NCBI RefSeq assembly: GCF_009389715.1 | Contig: NC_052392.1 | Location: 36,939,360 to 37,003,359, forward strand | Length of the DNA stretch: 64,000 nucleotides | Source of the DNA: Phoenix dactylifera | Taxonomy: Eukaryota > Streptophyta > Magnoliopsida > Arecales > Arecaceae | Direction of reading: 5' to 3' | Shown here: positions 38,705 through 51,075 of the stretch, one piece after another | Layout: each line of letters starts with the position of its first letter | Position numbering within the stretch: position 1 is the first letter of the stretch | Notes under the pieces: generated by a model | What the model saw: only the letters and a program-made list of their open reading frames with translations | What the model was told of the DNA's origin: nothing | The model's database searches: none | Program-made: the position numbers and the translations under genes

Positions 38705-39720
38705 CTTACATGAAAATGGATAGCTGACATGAAACAAAAATACATGAACTCAAGATGAAATAGATAACTACATGAACATCGACAACTACATGGAATAATA
38801 CATTGCAACTTATATGAAATTAGTGATAGGTGCAACCATAACACAAAATGAACTATGGTTCCATTGCAAGAGATAGTTTTAAGTGCATCGCACTCCGTTA
38901 AAAATTATTGCATGCTTGCCTTGACTCATGTCTCAGAGGTTAAAAAACTCAAATAGAGTGCTCAAATCAACTGGCTTTCTATCGGACAGTTTAGCAATGG
39001 TCAAGGCTTTTTTATGCTTCCACTATGCATTCAAAAAGCCACCACATAAGTTAAAAAGGGTTTTTTTTATACTTCTATTATAGCATAGTTAGGCTAAAAA
39101 AGCAATGTACACACAACACAAAAGGGACCACAACACATGGGCATAGAATCAAAAAATCCCTTATTAAGGGACCGTTGGACATCAATCATTGGATCATAGG
39201 TAAGAGGGACCACAATACAACACATAGCAGTGAACATTACATGTATATAAACAACATTAAATCACGATATCTATAAAACAATCGACCATATGCACAAACA
39301 CATATTGTGCACGAACAAACCAAATTCAGCTTCCAAATCTAGGGTTTTGATGGCTAAATTAAAGCTAGCATCTAAATAAATACAACATATAATGTGCACT
39401 AAATCAAAATTTTTCAAGAAAACATTTCGAGAAAATGCATTACCAGCCGAAGAAGAGGTGAAACTCTCTTCACGGCTCGACAGAGAGTTCTTGGGCTCTT
39501 CGGATGTCTGCTATGGTGGTGCGCGAGGAAGGAGGGATGGCTAGACTCGAGCGGAGGGTGGGATTGTCGGTGCTTGTCGGAAAATCGTCGGAGAATGGAG
39601 GATGGGAGTAGGGGATTCAAACAGAATAACCTTCGGAATTAGGAGGGGGGTGGTCAAAACCTATTTCAAATCATCTAAATGAGGGAGGGGCATTTTCGAC
39701 AATTTAAACGGCAAACCCGG
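38705..39720. mobile_element. MULE-associated 5' flank and possible terminal sequence (copy A)
   Basis: Sequence on the 5' side of the mudrA relic. It ends near 39690-39712 with GAGGGAGGGGCATTTTCG and an AATTTAAA run, resembling ends seen in plant MULEs (from memory). The same stretch recurs in copy B at 46643-47636 without the transposase. No matching inverted end was found on the left, so the element's limits are uncertain and a 9-bp target duplication was not located. Confidence 0.35.
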
Positions 39721-41875
39721 ATTCGGCTATATTCGGCTATATTCTGGCTTGGTATCCGCAGAGCACCTTTGGTTCAGGATTGATCTTAACTTTGATGATT
39801 GATAACCATGAATTATATCTATTGAACATCAAATCATAGAAAATTTGAATTATGGATTAAAATGGATTGATACATACTTCCCCATATTTTTATGGCCCTC
39901 CTTCAGTGCCATCTTTTATAACACGTTTAACAGATTCGCTTCTAGACAGCCTCCTAATTCTTGTGACCTTACTAGTCAAAGTCTGTTGCTAGCTGTACTC
40001 TGTATCCCTCCTAGATTTCCAAATATTTGGCATGTGCATTAGATAGGAACTCATTCAGGACTCCGTCAAATGACATTTGCGGGTAGATCCCCGGCCACCT
40101 CCATGCCGTGTGGGTTTGGGTTGCATCTTTCGCGTGTGAAAGAATTATTGATGTTCTTTCGCAAGTTGGATCATAAATGGCACAGATCTCTTTCATTCAC
40201 CCACCTCTACAGACCTCGAAGCGGCCCTTGTGCGATTCAACGGTTGACATCGTGAAATTCAGTGAATCGTTCTTACGCGTAAAAGATACAACCCAAACCC
40301 ATGGGGCCCAACCAAATGACTATGCAACCTAGATCCTAGATCCAAAAAAATCATATTTGGCATCCGTCATCGGACATCTATTATGATAATATGGCCATGG
40401 TAGATGGTTATGGTTATAGTCAACAGCCATTTGATTAAAAAAAAAAATTTGTGTCCAACTATGAAATAAGTGAACGAGGGATTCAGTAGCTGGGGAAGGT
40501 TGGATAACGTCATGGGTATCGGCATGCTCGCGATACATAACCATGCATTCTATTTATGAGCACAACGAGAGGGCAATCAAGACATGCCAAGGTCAATATT
40601 CGAATAAAAACGTGGATAAATGATGTCTATATAATAGGAAGCAAGTTGGTCTTTGGACCCTATTCCTCTTTAGCTCCGCTCTAAAGAAAACAGCTAAAAA
40701 AGAGGAGGCATCGAGGCAAAATATGGCTCCCAAGCAGAAGGGAGAACCGCCGAAAAGAGGGTGCATCAAACGCCGGATACTCACTTCTCTCTGTGGAAGG
40801 TTGAGGCGGATGTTTACTTCCATCTGGAACTACTTCCGTTAGTCCTTTCCCTATGAGTGAATAAAATTTCATATGGAGTCTTGAGATGTTTTATCTTTAT
40901 AGAATGGTTTTCTATGTGGTGTTTCTTACCTTACTCTATTCTTGTCGGAGTGTGATGGCTTGTGCTCCTTTTTTTTTGATCGAATGGTTGCCAAATAAGT
41001 TTCTCGTTCCTCTCCCTTTTTTTAAACCAGTGACTTGTACTCGGAGCTGCAAGCAACACAACATTGTATATTTGTATAGACCTGGGTGACAACTTCCTAT
41101 TACTTTAAAGATCCACTAGTATCAATAATTTTTTTTAAATTTTTTCATAATTGATCGGAAGGATCACCAAATTCTATATGAACTACTTTTGCCGCTATAA
41201 GTAGAACTGGATAGGGTCCAAGAGTGAGATCCACTATATCGAGAAGCCGAATCGTGCATCAAACCTCTGGAGACCATAACTTGGTCATTCAACATTTAAT
41301 TGCAATTTTTTTTAAAAATATTGGATAGCTTTTCGAGATCTAAGTTGTGGTGTTATTCCTTCAAGGGGGCCATGCCCCTAGCGATTAGATACAAATTTCA
41401 TTATTTGGGTTTCAAAACAAACCGGTCAAACTAAACTTTTTTTTTTTGCGAAAATTTTTTTGACTAGACATATCTCTCAATCCGAGAAAAATCAATCAGA
41501 GCGACAGAAAGCAAAATAGATGTAAAAATTGAGATCTATCTTCTGTAAAATTTTAGTTTTTTCACATTTATTTCTACTAGCTATATTTATATTAGGAAAG
41601 TGAGTTTTGTTATAACTAGAAAAGGAACCCGATCTGGATTGTGCAAGGACGGACCTCACTTTTATAAATATGACTATATATCTAAGTTTATAATCAATAA
41701 AAGAAAAAAATAGATTTAAAATTCTACTTTCGTCATTTTTTTTATTTTTTAAAATATTTTTTGAAAGATACAAATTGAGCAAATCGAGAAAAATCTTTCG
41801 CTTCTCCGGTAAGATCATACACTAGACTTAGTTAAGTAGGTCACAGCCACGTTCCGTGGCATCTGCTATTTCAAG

Positions 41876-42530
41876 GCCAAGATATTATAGCCGACAAACT
41901 GACGTAGAGGGAGTGCAAAGGCCGTGGCCACGTTAACACGACCATTAGTTTTAGCTGTTTGTTATATTACACATGTCTAATGTGATCCAAAAGCTTCACG
42001 ACTGCAGTCATGCACGCTCCCCATGGTTATTGATGTTTTTTTTAAGGATCCCTTCTATGGTACTTTTGTCAGCCCGGAAAAAACCGGGCCCATGCTCATG
42101 TTTTAGAGCCACAGATCGGGCTTAGGCTTGGAAACTGAGGTCCAAAGAATTTCCGGGCCGGGCTTGGACAAGGACTCTTGTAGAAGATACATAGTGTCCC
42201 GTTTTGAGCCCAGCCTGGTCCAAAATGCACTTGAGTCAGGTTGGGCTCGGTTTTTTATGCTTTCCGGAGGAAGTTACCGTCTTATTAGACAAAGTATAAC
42301 AGATATAATAAACGAACGGATAAACGATAAGGCAGAAAAGCCACCGGATTCATTTCATAGATGAGGTGAATTAAGGCAGCTAGGCAGCTTCCAGTCCTCT
42401 ATATATCACAACCTAATGGAAGTAATTTTTGGCCGCACTGGGCAGTATTATTTTCAACAATCAAAGTATACATATAAAAAGAGCAGTAGGTCTTATATAT
42501 GTAACATATTAATCCATTCACTAATAAAAT
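41876..42530. repeat. Near-identical 655-bp tract shared with 49970-50624 (copy A side)
   Basis: This tract aligns with 49970-50624 at a constant offset of 8094 with no indel and about half a dozen mismatches by eye. Sequence on both sides differs by roughly a tenth and has indels. It holds no gene; the 78-codon frame inside lacks an ATG start and any known domain. Confidence 0.8.
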
Positions 42531-42603
42531 GAAATTTTGATCCCCCCCGACCCGATAATGATAGTGCGATGCTCTATGTGCTCGCCAAGGTGATGGAGGC
42601 CTT

Positions 42604-42900
42604 AGGTTTTGTTTAGATTTGCTGTTGGTAATAGAGCTTTTGAACAATAAAACTTCTCTTAGTAGAGCTTTTACAAAAAGTTGTTTGAGGTAACTATATT
42701 TTAAAAATGCTGCGATGATTTAGCATATATTTGGCAACCAAATTGAGAAATTACTTTCCATATGATAAAATGATTATTAAGAATATTGCATCATACTAGA
42801 GCATCTATTGGTAACCATGGCCTACTTTAGCTATTGTTAAATTGAAAAAAAAGGAAAAAATTCAACAACACTTTCTACTGCATTGCTTCTGTTAGGATAT
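42604..42900. mobile_element. Fragment related to the Tourist-like MITE
   Basis: It shares the order TGCTGTTGGTA, AGAGCTTTT, GTAACTATATTTTAAAA, TTTGGCAACCAAA and AAATTACTTTC with the unit at 27239-28745. The ends are missing. A counterpart lies at 50660-50940 in copy B, so it predates the duplication. Confidence 0.5.
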
Positions 42901-43111
42901 AAGACTAGAGCATTGTGGCGTACAATTTGGTATTTATGACTATGAGTATCGGTGAAATGAACTTCCTCCTAAGAAAATTTGGTTAAGTTTATAATTTGCA
43001 AGGCCACAAAAAAGTTGGGGATCTATCCTTCTACAACACTATTCCAATTTTCAAATATTATGTTGATTCTCATGAATGTATTTGTATAATATTTCTATAA
43101 TACATTGGATA

Positions 43112-43114
<3 letters not shown>

Positions 43115-43158
<44 letters not shown>
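43115..43158. repeat. (TA)n microsatellite
   Basis: About 22 TA units lie in the unique spacer between the two duplication copies. Confidence 0.95.
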
Positions 43159-43164
<6 letters not shown>

Positions 43165-44056
43165 GGGTGGGTTTCCTTTTATTTTTCTTAAAGGTGTGGT
43201 TAGGTAGTTTTGGCCTTCTAGTAACACATGATTTTCCATTTTTACTGCCCTCAAAAAGCGAGGTGAACCAGTATGGTCGTCTTGCTAAAAGTCTGTAGCA
43301 CGCTAGTTGCTGAAGCATTTTGTAATTATTACCACCCCCAACACCCCCCCCCCCTCTAAAAAAAAGGAAAAAGGAGCTCGTGGGCCGACCCCTGATTTTG
43401 TTTGGGCTTGTGGGCCGGCCTGGGGTGGCCAGGCCCAAACTTGACTCGCGCTTGGCATGCGGTCGATCGGGGAAGAAGACCCCGGCTGGGGTCTTCTTTC
43501 TTCCCAATTTCGGTAGAAAGGAGGACTCTCCGAGGGCAATCCGAGTTCGAATCGAACTCGAAAATCTTGCCTATATATCTCTCCTTCTCCTCCTCTGATT
43601 TCCATCACCAAAATCGTTGGGAAACGCCACCGATTCCAAGTATGCCTCACCGAGTCTTCTCCTCAAATCCTTGCTAGAAACGTCGCCAGATCGTCGCCGG
43701 ATTGAGCTAATACTCGAGCCACCCTCCTCTCTCTCTTCCTTCTCGTCATCTAGCCAGCGATTTTTCTTTGAATGAGTCGGCAAATCACCGAAATCCATCT
43801 GAAACAGGGGTGCCTTGTTTCGGCTTCTTCTTTCGAGACCTGCCACCGCCGGCCACTAGTTTTGGCCGAGCTTTGCGACCTCCCAAGAGCCTTGAGTTTG
43901 TGTGGCCGTCGGTCAGAGAGATCGGCCATGATCAGGCCGAGTCTGATTGGTACTTTGATAGTCCTCTTCCTCTTTTCTTCCATTCTTCTCGCCAGCCGAC
44001 CACTATCGCCGGAGCTTGACCACCTTGGACTCTCCTATCTGAGGAAGAGATCCGAG

Positions 44057-44227
44057 GAAGAGAGAGAGAGAGAGAACGACTCTCCTCTATTTTGGAAGAA
44101 GAAGAGGGCCCTCTCCTCTTCTTTCTCTCTCCTCTCTCCTCTCCCCTCTCCCCTCTCCCCTCTCCCTCTCCTCTCCCCTCTCCCCTCTCCCCTCTCCTCT
44201 CCCCTCTCCCTCTCCTCTCTTGGTTTC
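44057..44227. repeat. (GA)n and CTCTCC-rich low-complexity tract
   Basis: A short (GA)n is followed by about 120 bp of pyrimidine repeats of the type (CCCTCTC)n on the + strand, inside the solo LTR. The long open frames over it are artefacts of low complexity. Confidence 0.85.
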
Positions 44228-44274
44228 TCTTCCTTGTGTTTCTCTCTCTACAGAATTTTTTCTCTCTACGAGTG

Positions 44275-44700
44275 TGAGGACCTGTGCAGGCGTGTGTTTA
44301 ATCCCATATCAGTTATTCGCTGGGTAGATTTTGGATACTTATACAGGATCAAGGAATCTAAAATATACCTTCCGGCTAGTTATTTTGGGGGAGGTTGTAA
44401 ATTGTTGCAAATGGTATTAGAGCCTATGTGGACTAGGGGACACTGCAGCTCAGATTTATTAAGGTTGATCATGAGCTGATCGTGGTGTTTGTGATTAGAT
44501 TTGAATGGATTTGGATCCTTAGCCTGACGAGGATGTCAGGGTTTGAACGGGGGAAGTATGTGAGGATCCATGCAGACGTATGTTTAGTCCCACATCGGTC
44601 ATTCACTGGGTAGATCTTGGGTACTTATATAGGATCAAGGAACCCAAAATATACCTTCCGGCTAGTCATTTTGGGTGAGGTTCTGGGTTGTTACAATGAT
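44275..44700. repeat. Two dispersed-repeat copies carrying snRNA-type promoter words
   Basis: Two direct copies (about 44275-44416 and 44555-44697) share GTGAGGA, GCAG(G/A)CGT, GTTTA(A/G)TCCCA, CACTGGGTAGAT, ACTTATA, AGGATCAAGGA and CCTTCCGGCTAG. The second copy has AGTCCCACATCG at 44586-44597 and TATATA at 44626-44631, 28 bp apart. The first has decayed versions of both. They are part of the LTR-like insert. Confidence 0.7.
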
Positions 44701-45516
44701 ATTGTCTCTCTCTACAGGACTTTCTCTCTCTACTTGACTCGTAGACCAGATACATTGATTTATGCCTCTATGAGGGATCGAATCTGGACCTCTGATTAAA
44801 CTCGGGCTGAGATTCTCTCTCTTCTTCCTAATTCAATTCGGATTGAGGTTCTCTTCCTCTTTCTCTCTCTAGAAAGCAGAGGGATCCTAGTTAAGCTTTG
44901 CTCTTTGTTGCTCGGATCAAAGTTAACCAAGGCCCTAAACCGCCCCGGTACACGAGCGGTAGTTCGACCCATTACTTCAACCCCAATTAGATCTTTTGAA
45001 ATACGACCACTTTTGATATTTACCTGATCCGTTGAATTCTCCTTGCTCGGACTAACCCGAGCAGTCGGGCAATATCACCTGATCGACCTGATTTGGGGGT
45101 ATGAGGTCGTTCTCCAGTGATGTTTAATTTTGACTTCGTTTGACTTCTGGAATGATGATGAAATTTATGATGTTTTAACAGGTGCACTTGTCTCGTCAAA
45201 CTGAAGTAAGATTTTGCAATGATAAGAGGTAAGTAACTTAATACTTCAAAGTGTATTTTCTAAATTATTTGGTAAAATAATTATTAGTTGATTAAATTAT
45301 GAGATATGTTTTGTATTTAGTAAAATGGGTCAAACATGTTAAATATCATTTGAAAATTTTGCTATATGTTATGAAATTTGTAAAATATGAATGGGTAACT
45401 TATGAAATCTGTTTTTATATATATGTATTCTCAGCATGGCTATGATCTGTTCTGGCCTCACCAGTGGAGATTATTCGTTGGCCCTGTCGACTTATATTTG
45501 TGAGAAACTAGTTTCC

Positions 45517-45706
45517 ACACCGTTACCACCGGTGATTAGAATAGTAAGTTTTGGACACCGTTGCCACTAGTGATAGAATAATGGTTTTTGGACACCGTTA
45601 CAACTGGTGATTAGAATAGTGGTTTTTGGACACCGTTGCTACCGGTGATTAGAATAGTGATTTTTGAACACCGTTGCCGATGGTGATTAACAATAGTGGT
45701 TTTTGG
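45517..45706. repeat. Minisatellite, five units of about 38 bp
   Basis: Five tandem units each begin ACACCGTT and continue with a variant of GGTGATTAGAATAGTGG then TTTTTGG. They differ by a few bases each. The array lies inside the LTR-like insert. Confidence 0.9.
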
Positions 45707-48700
45707 CACTTTGTGCGACTCATACCACTGGGTTACGTGGCCGTAGCCTATTGATGCTGGGATTCTGGTATCAGAGTTTTTGCAAAAATGATAATAAGTT
45801 TCGAAAAGAAAAATATGCTTATTTGTGATTTAATTGTCAATCATTATTTTGTATTTTGATTAAATATCTAGTATGCTTTGACTCCACTCTGGGATATTAT
45901 GTTGCTTACTGGCCCAATATAGCTTATTATTATGTTTCTCTGTTTTTCAGATTCGGAAGCATGATTGCTTGAGATTTGGAGAGTGCGCTAGTTCTTTTGA
46001 AGATACTTTTAGTCAGTTTAGTTAGAACATTTTATTTGAGTCATGATTAGTTGTAAGCATATATTAACTTATGTCATTTTGGAACTATTATAAGAACTAT
46101 TTTGATAAGCTTTGATTAATAAAATTTTTAAGAATTATTATCACTTTGCTATGATCTGTAGCCTTGCATGCTTGTATGGTCCGCCGTGCGGACGTGTGGC
46201 GTCTGTCGCGCTGCAGGCTCGGGGCGTGGCACATTTGACGGTAAAATCTTTGTGGCAGTTTAACTACTATCAAATATTTTTAGGAGGATTTGATGGGAAG
46301 TTGAGTGAGGAGGTGGGGGTCATGACGTTTGGTATACATATCATCATCATCATTTTTTTTTAATGAAAGAAAAACAAAGGCTACACAGCAATTCTCCAAG
46401 TTGAAAAGATTTGGCAGCATTTCCCTATTTTTTTCAGCTTTCACACTATTCCTTATGTTTTTCCTCAAAGTGAATTGCAGCTTCGGGGGCCAGGGGAGGG
46501 AGGCTCTCTTGGGGGAAGGCTGGCCTTGGTGGAGGGAAAGGAAAAAAAAGGAGGTGGATGAGGTGGCAGGATGGGGAGGATATTGGGGCCGACGAAGAGG
46601 ATGGCAATGTCGATGAAAGGATAGACATACAGTCTATATTGACTTATATGAAAATGGATAGCTTACATGAAACGAAAATACATGAACTCAAGATGAAATA
46701 GATCACTACATGAATGATATACATTGCAACTTATATGAAATTAGTGATAGGTGCAACCATAACACAAAATGAACTATGGCTCTATTGCAAGAGATAGTTT
46801 TAAGTGCCTTGCACTCCGTTAAAAATTATTGCATGCATGCTTTGACTCATGTTTCAGAGGTTAAAAAACTCAAATAGAGTGCTCAAATCAACTGGCTTTT
46901 TGTCCGCCAGTTTAGCAATGGTCAAGACTTTTTTATGCTTCCACTATGCATTCAAAAAGCTACTACATCAGTTAAAAAGGGTTTTTTATACTTTCACTAT
47001 AGCATAGCTAGGCTACAAAGGTAATGCACACACAACATAGAAGGGACCACAACACATGGGCACAAAATCAAAAAAAATCCCTTATTAAGGGACCGCTGGA
47101 CATCAATCATTGGATCATAGGTAAGAGGGACCACAACACAACACATAGCACTGAACATTACATATACATAAACAACATTAATCCATGATACCTATAAAAC
47201 AATCAACCACATGCACAAACACATATTGTGCATGAACAAACCAAAATTCAGCTTCCAAATCTATGGTTTTGATGGCTAAATTGAAGTCGGCCTCTAAACA
47301 AATACCACAACGTATATTGTGCACTAAATCAAAATTTTTCAAGGAAACATTTCGAGAAAAAGCATTACCAGCCAAAGAAGAGGTGAAGCTCTCTTCACTG
47401 TTTGACAGAGAGTTCACGGTCTCTTTGGATGCCTGCTATGGTGGTGCGTAAGGAGGGAGGGATGGCCAGACTCGAGCTGAGGGTGGGATTGTCGGTGCTT
47501 GCCGGAAAATCGTCGGAGAGTGGAGGACGGGAGTAGGGGATTCAAACGGAATAACCTTCGAAATTAGGAGGGGGGTAGTCGAAACCTATTTCAAATCATC
47601 TAAATGAGGGAGGGGCATTTTCGTCAATTTAAATGGCAAGCTAATGTTGTCGGCTTGTCTGGGAGCTGTAGGACCACTTTGAAATATTTCAAAAATTTGA
47701 AGAGTTAGTTTGGCACTTTTAAAGTATAGGGGGTGTAAGTGAGATTGGCCTACAGTTAAAGGGGTGTTCCTGTAATTTTCTCAATATATTTATTTTGTAT
47801 CCTTAAGTGCTACTTCAAATCTCTTGTGAAGTGGTGGATTGGTTCAGATTGGAATGGGCGGTATGTTTTGCATGGAAGGAGGATTCACCTTCCTTTGTGC
47901 AAATCCACCATTGGATCACATACTTGTTACTCTGAGATCTATGCAGGAAACTTGTTCGAAGTGTTTTGAGATCTGTGCGGTGGGTGGTCCAATGGTGGGA
48001 TCATGTGGAAGTTAGCTCAGAAGATATAACAGACATGGACTTTGAAATTAGATTAAAAATAGAAAGGAGAGAAAAGGCCACGAGGGTTGACGCTAGATTG
48101 GGTTGCATGCTGGTCGAAACATAAACCCGAACTCGGGCTAGATTCTGGCTGGGATCTGCGGAGCACCTTTGGTTCAGGATTGATCTTAACTTTGATGATT
48201 GATAACCATGAATTATATCTGCTGAACATCAAATCATAGAAAATTTGAATTATGGATTGAAATGGATTGATACAAACTTCCCCATATTTTCATGGCCCTC
48301 CTTCAGTGCCATCTTTTACAACACGTTTAGCAGATTCGCTTCTAGACAGCCTCCTAATTCTTGTGACCTTACTAGTCAAGTCTGTTGCTATCCCAACCTG
48401 TACTCTGTATCCATCCTAGATTTCCAAATATTTGGCATGTGCATTAATAGGAACTCATTCAAGACTCCGTCCAATGGACATTTGCTATTAGTTCCCCGAT
48501 CACCAGGCCACCTCCGTGTCGTGTGGGTCCGGGTTGCATCTTTCGCCTGAAAGAATGTTTGATGTTTTTTCGCAAGTTGGATCACGAATGGCAGAGATCT
48601 CTTTCATCCATCTACCTTCATAGATCTCGAAGCGGCTCTTGTGCGATTCAACGGTTGACATCGTAAAATTCAGTGAATCATTGTCCTAGCAAAAAAATTC

Positions 48701-49969
48701 AGTGAATTGTTCTTACGCATAAAAGATATAACCCAAACTCATGGGGCCCAAGCGAATGACTATGCCAACCTAGATCCAAAAAATCAAGACATGCCAAGGT
48801 CAACATTCGAATAAAAACGTGGATAAATGATCTCTATAAAATAGGAAGCAAGGTGGTCTTTGGACCCTATGCCTCTTTAGCTCCGCTCTAAAGAAACAAC
48901 TAAAAAGAGGAGGCATCGAGGCAAAATATGGCTCCCAAGCAGAAGGGAGAACCGCCGAAAAGAGGGCGCATCAAACGCCGGATATTTCACTCCTTTCTGT
49001 GGAAGGTTGAGGCGGATGTTTACTTCCATCTGGAACTACTTCCGTTAGTCCTTTCCCTATGAGTGAATAAAATTTTCATATGGAGTCTTGAGATGTTTCA
49101 TCTTTATAGAATGGTTTTCTATGTGGTGTTTCTTACCTTACTCCATTCTTGTTGGAGTGTAATGGCTTGTACTCCTTTTTTGATCGAATGGTTGCCAAAT
49201 AAGTTTCTCATTCCTCTCCTTTTTTTTTTTTTTTTTACCAGTGACTTGACAACTTCCTATTACTTTAAAGATCCACTAGTTCCAATAATTTTTTTTAAAA
49301 TTTTTCGTAATTGATCCAAGGGATCACCAAATTCTATATGGACTACTTTTGCTACTATAAGTAGGGTTGAATAGGATCCAGGAGCGAGATCTACTATATC
49401 GAGAAGCCGAATCATACACCAAACCTCTGGAGACCATAGCTTGGCCATTCAACGTCTAATTGAGATTTTTTTTAAAAAATCAGATAGCTTTTCGAGATTT
49501 AAGTCGTGGTGTTGTTTCTTAAAGGAGGCCATGCCCGTAGCGATCAGATACAAATTCCATTATTTGCGCTCCAAAATAAATTGATCAAACTAATTTTTTT
49601 TCACAAATTTTTTTGACCAGACATACCTTTCAATTCGAGAAGAATCAGACAAAGCGACAGAAATCATAGTTGATGTAGAAGTTGAGATATACCTTATATA
49701 GAATTTTAATTTTTTTTGTATTTACTTCTACTAGCTATGTCTATATTAGGAAAGTGAGTCTTGTTAGAACTAAAAATGAACCCAACCTAAAATATGTAAG
49801 GGCGAACCTCATTTTTATAAATATGACCATATATTTCAGTTTATAATCAATAAAAGAAAAAAAAATAAAATCATAGTTTCATTATTTTCTTTGTTTTTTC
49901 AAATATTTTTTTACAAGATTCGAACAGATTAAGAAAAATTTTTTTCTTCCCCTTAGACTTAGTTTAGCA

Positions 49970-50624
49970 GCCAAGATATTATAGCCGACAAACTGACGTA
50001 GAGGGAGTGCAAAGGTCGTGGCCACGTTAACACGACCATTAGTTTTAGCTGTTTGTTATATTACACATGTCTAATGTGATCCAAAAGCTTCACGACTGCA
50101 GTCATGCACGCTCCCCATGGTTTTTGATGTTTTTTTTAAGGATCCCTTCTATGGTACTTTTGTCAGCCCGGAAAAAACCGGGCCCATGCTCATGTTTTAG
50201 AGCCACAGATCGGGCTTAGGCTTGGAAACTGAGGTCCAAAGAATTTCCGGGCCGGGCTTGGACAAGGACTCTTGTAGAAGATACATAGTGGCCCGTTTTG
50301 AGCCCAGCCTGGTCCAAAATGCACTTGAGTCAGGTTGGGCTCGGTTTTTTATGCTTTCCGGAGGAAGTTACCGTCTTATTAGACAAAGTATAACAGATAT
50401 AATAAACGAACGGATAAACGATAAGGCAGAAAAGCCACCGGATTCATTTCATAGATGAGGTGAATTAAGGCAGCTAGGCAGCTTCCAGTCCTCTATATAT
50501 CACAACCTAATGGAAGTAATTTTTGGCCGCACTGGGCAGTATTATTTTCAACAATCAAATTATAGATATAAAAAGAGCAGTAGGTCTTATATATGTAACA
50601 TATTAATCCATTCACTAATAAAAT
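49970..50624. repeat. Near-identical 655-bp tract shared with 41876-42530 (copy B side)
   Basis: Partner of 41876-42530. Visible differences include T/C in GTGGCCACG context, TTT/TTA near 50122, G/T at about 50291, and a small cluster near 50558-50563. No indels were seen. Confidence 0.8.
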
Positions 50625-51075
50625 CTCCCCCACCCACCCCATAATGATAGTGCTTTGCTCAGGTTTTGTTTGGAATTGCTGTTGGTAAAAAAGCTTTTGA
50701 ACACTAAAGCTTCTCGTAGTAGAGCTTTTACAAAAAATAGTTTACTATTTGATAACTATATTTTAAAAACATTGCGATGTTTTAGCATATATTCGGCAAC
50801 CAAATTAAGAAATTACTTTCAATATGATAAAATGATTATTAAGAATATTGCATCGTACTAGAGCATTTGTTGGTAACCATGGCCTACTTTAGCTATTGTT
50901 AAATTGAACAAAAAGGAAAAAAACCAACAACACTTTCTATTGCTTTGCTTCTGTTAGGATATAAGACTTGAGCATTGCAGTGTACAATTTGGTATTTATG
51001 AATATGAGTATCGGTGAAATGAACTTCCTTTTAGGAAAAAATTGGTTAAGCTTATAATTTGCAAGGCCACGAAAA

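Larger units (their letters stand above)
35928..43008. repeat. Copy A of a large diverged direct duplication
   Basis: This block is repeated in the same orientation at 43255-51075. It starts at AAAGCGAG(T/G)TGAACCAGT and ends at GCAAGGCCAC followed by A-rich sequence. Matching landmarks include 35994/46236, 38705/46643, 38850/46770, 39765/48165, 40870/49070 and 41876/49970. Most of it differs by roughly a tenth by eye, with many indels. Copy A alone has 36395-38704 (with a mudrA relic) and about 40343-40578. It lacks a segment matching about 47643-48130. No intact gene lies inside. The 246 bp between the copies (43009-43254) are unique and include an (AT)n repeat at 43115-43158. Confidence 0.8.
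43321..46231 (+). mobile_element. Probable solo LTR (2.9 kb) with 5-bp target duplication CATTT
   Basis: Copy A gives the empty site (GAACCATTTGACGG). In copy B the same site is interrupted: CATTT (43316-43320), then sequence starting TG and ending CA, then CATTT (46232-46236). A TG...CA insert with a 5-bp duplication is the hallmark of an LTR. No gag or pol is present, so a long solo LTR is the simplest reading. Its 3' end, GC-rich with GGCTCGGGGCGTGGCA, resembles long LTRs of Ty3/gypsy Tekay/Del elements (from memory). It contains a TATA-like CTATATAT near 43570, a CT-rich tract, two 130-bp repeats, a minisatellite, and a decayed primer-site-like word near 44413. Confidence 0.65.
43255..51075. 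repeat. Copy B of the large direct duplication, split by an LTR insertion
   Basis: Same orientation as 35928-43008. Its first 66 bp (43255-43320) match 35928-35993. Homology then resumes at 46232-46236 after a 2.9-kb insert and runs on to 51075. Relative to copy A it lacks the mudrA-bearing 2310 bp and a 236-bp piece, and has about 490 extra bp (about 47643-48130). The missing 236 bp are bounded in copy A by short AATCA repeats, so loss by slippage or end-joining in copy B is likely. No intact gene was found. Confidence 0.8.

Noticed and set aside
42128-42364. 78-codon frame conserved in both duplicates (also 50222-50458)
   Set aside because: It begins with TTG rather than ATG, lacks a domain, and its identity is explained by the near-identical tract extending well beyond the frame on both sides.
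43772-44479. 235-codon frame in the LTR-like insert
   Set aside because: Driven by a CT-rich low-complexity tract giving Leu/Ser/Pro runs; no gag or pol motif.
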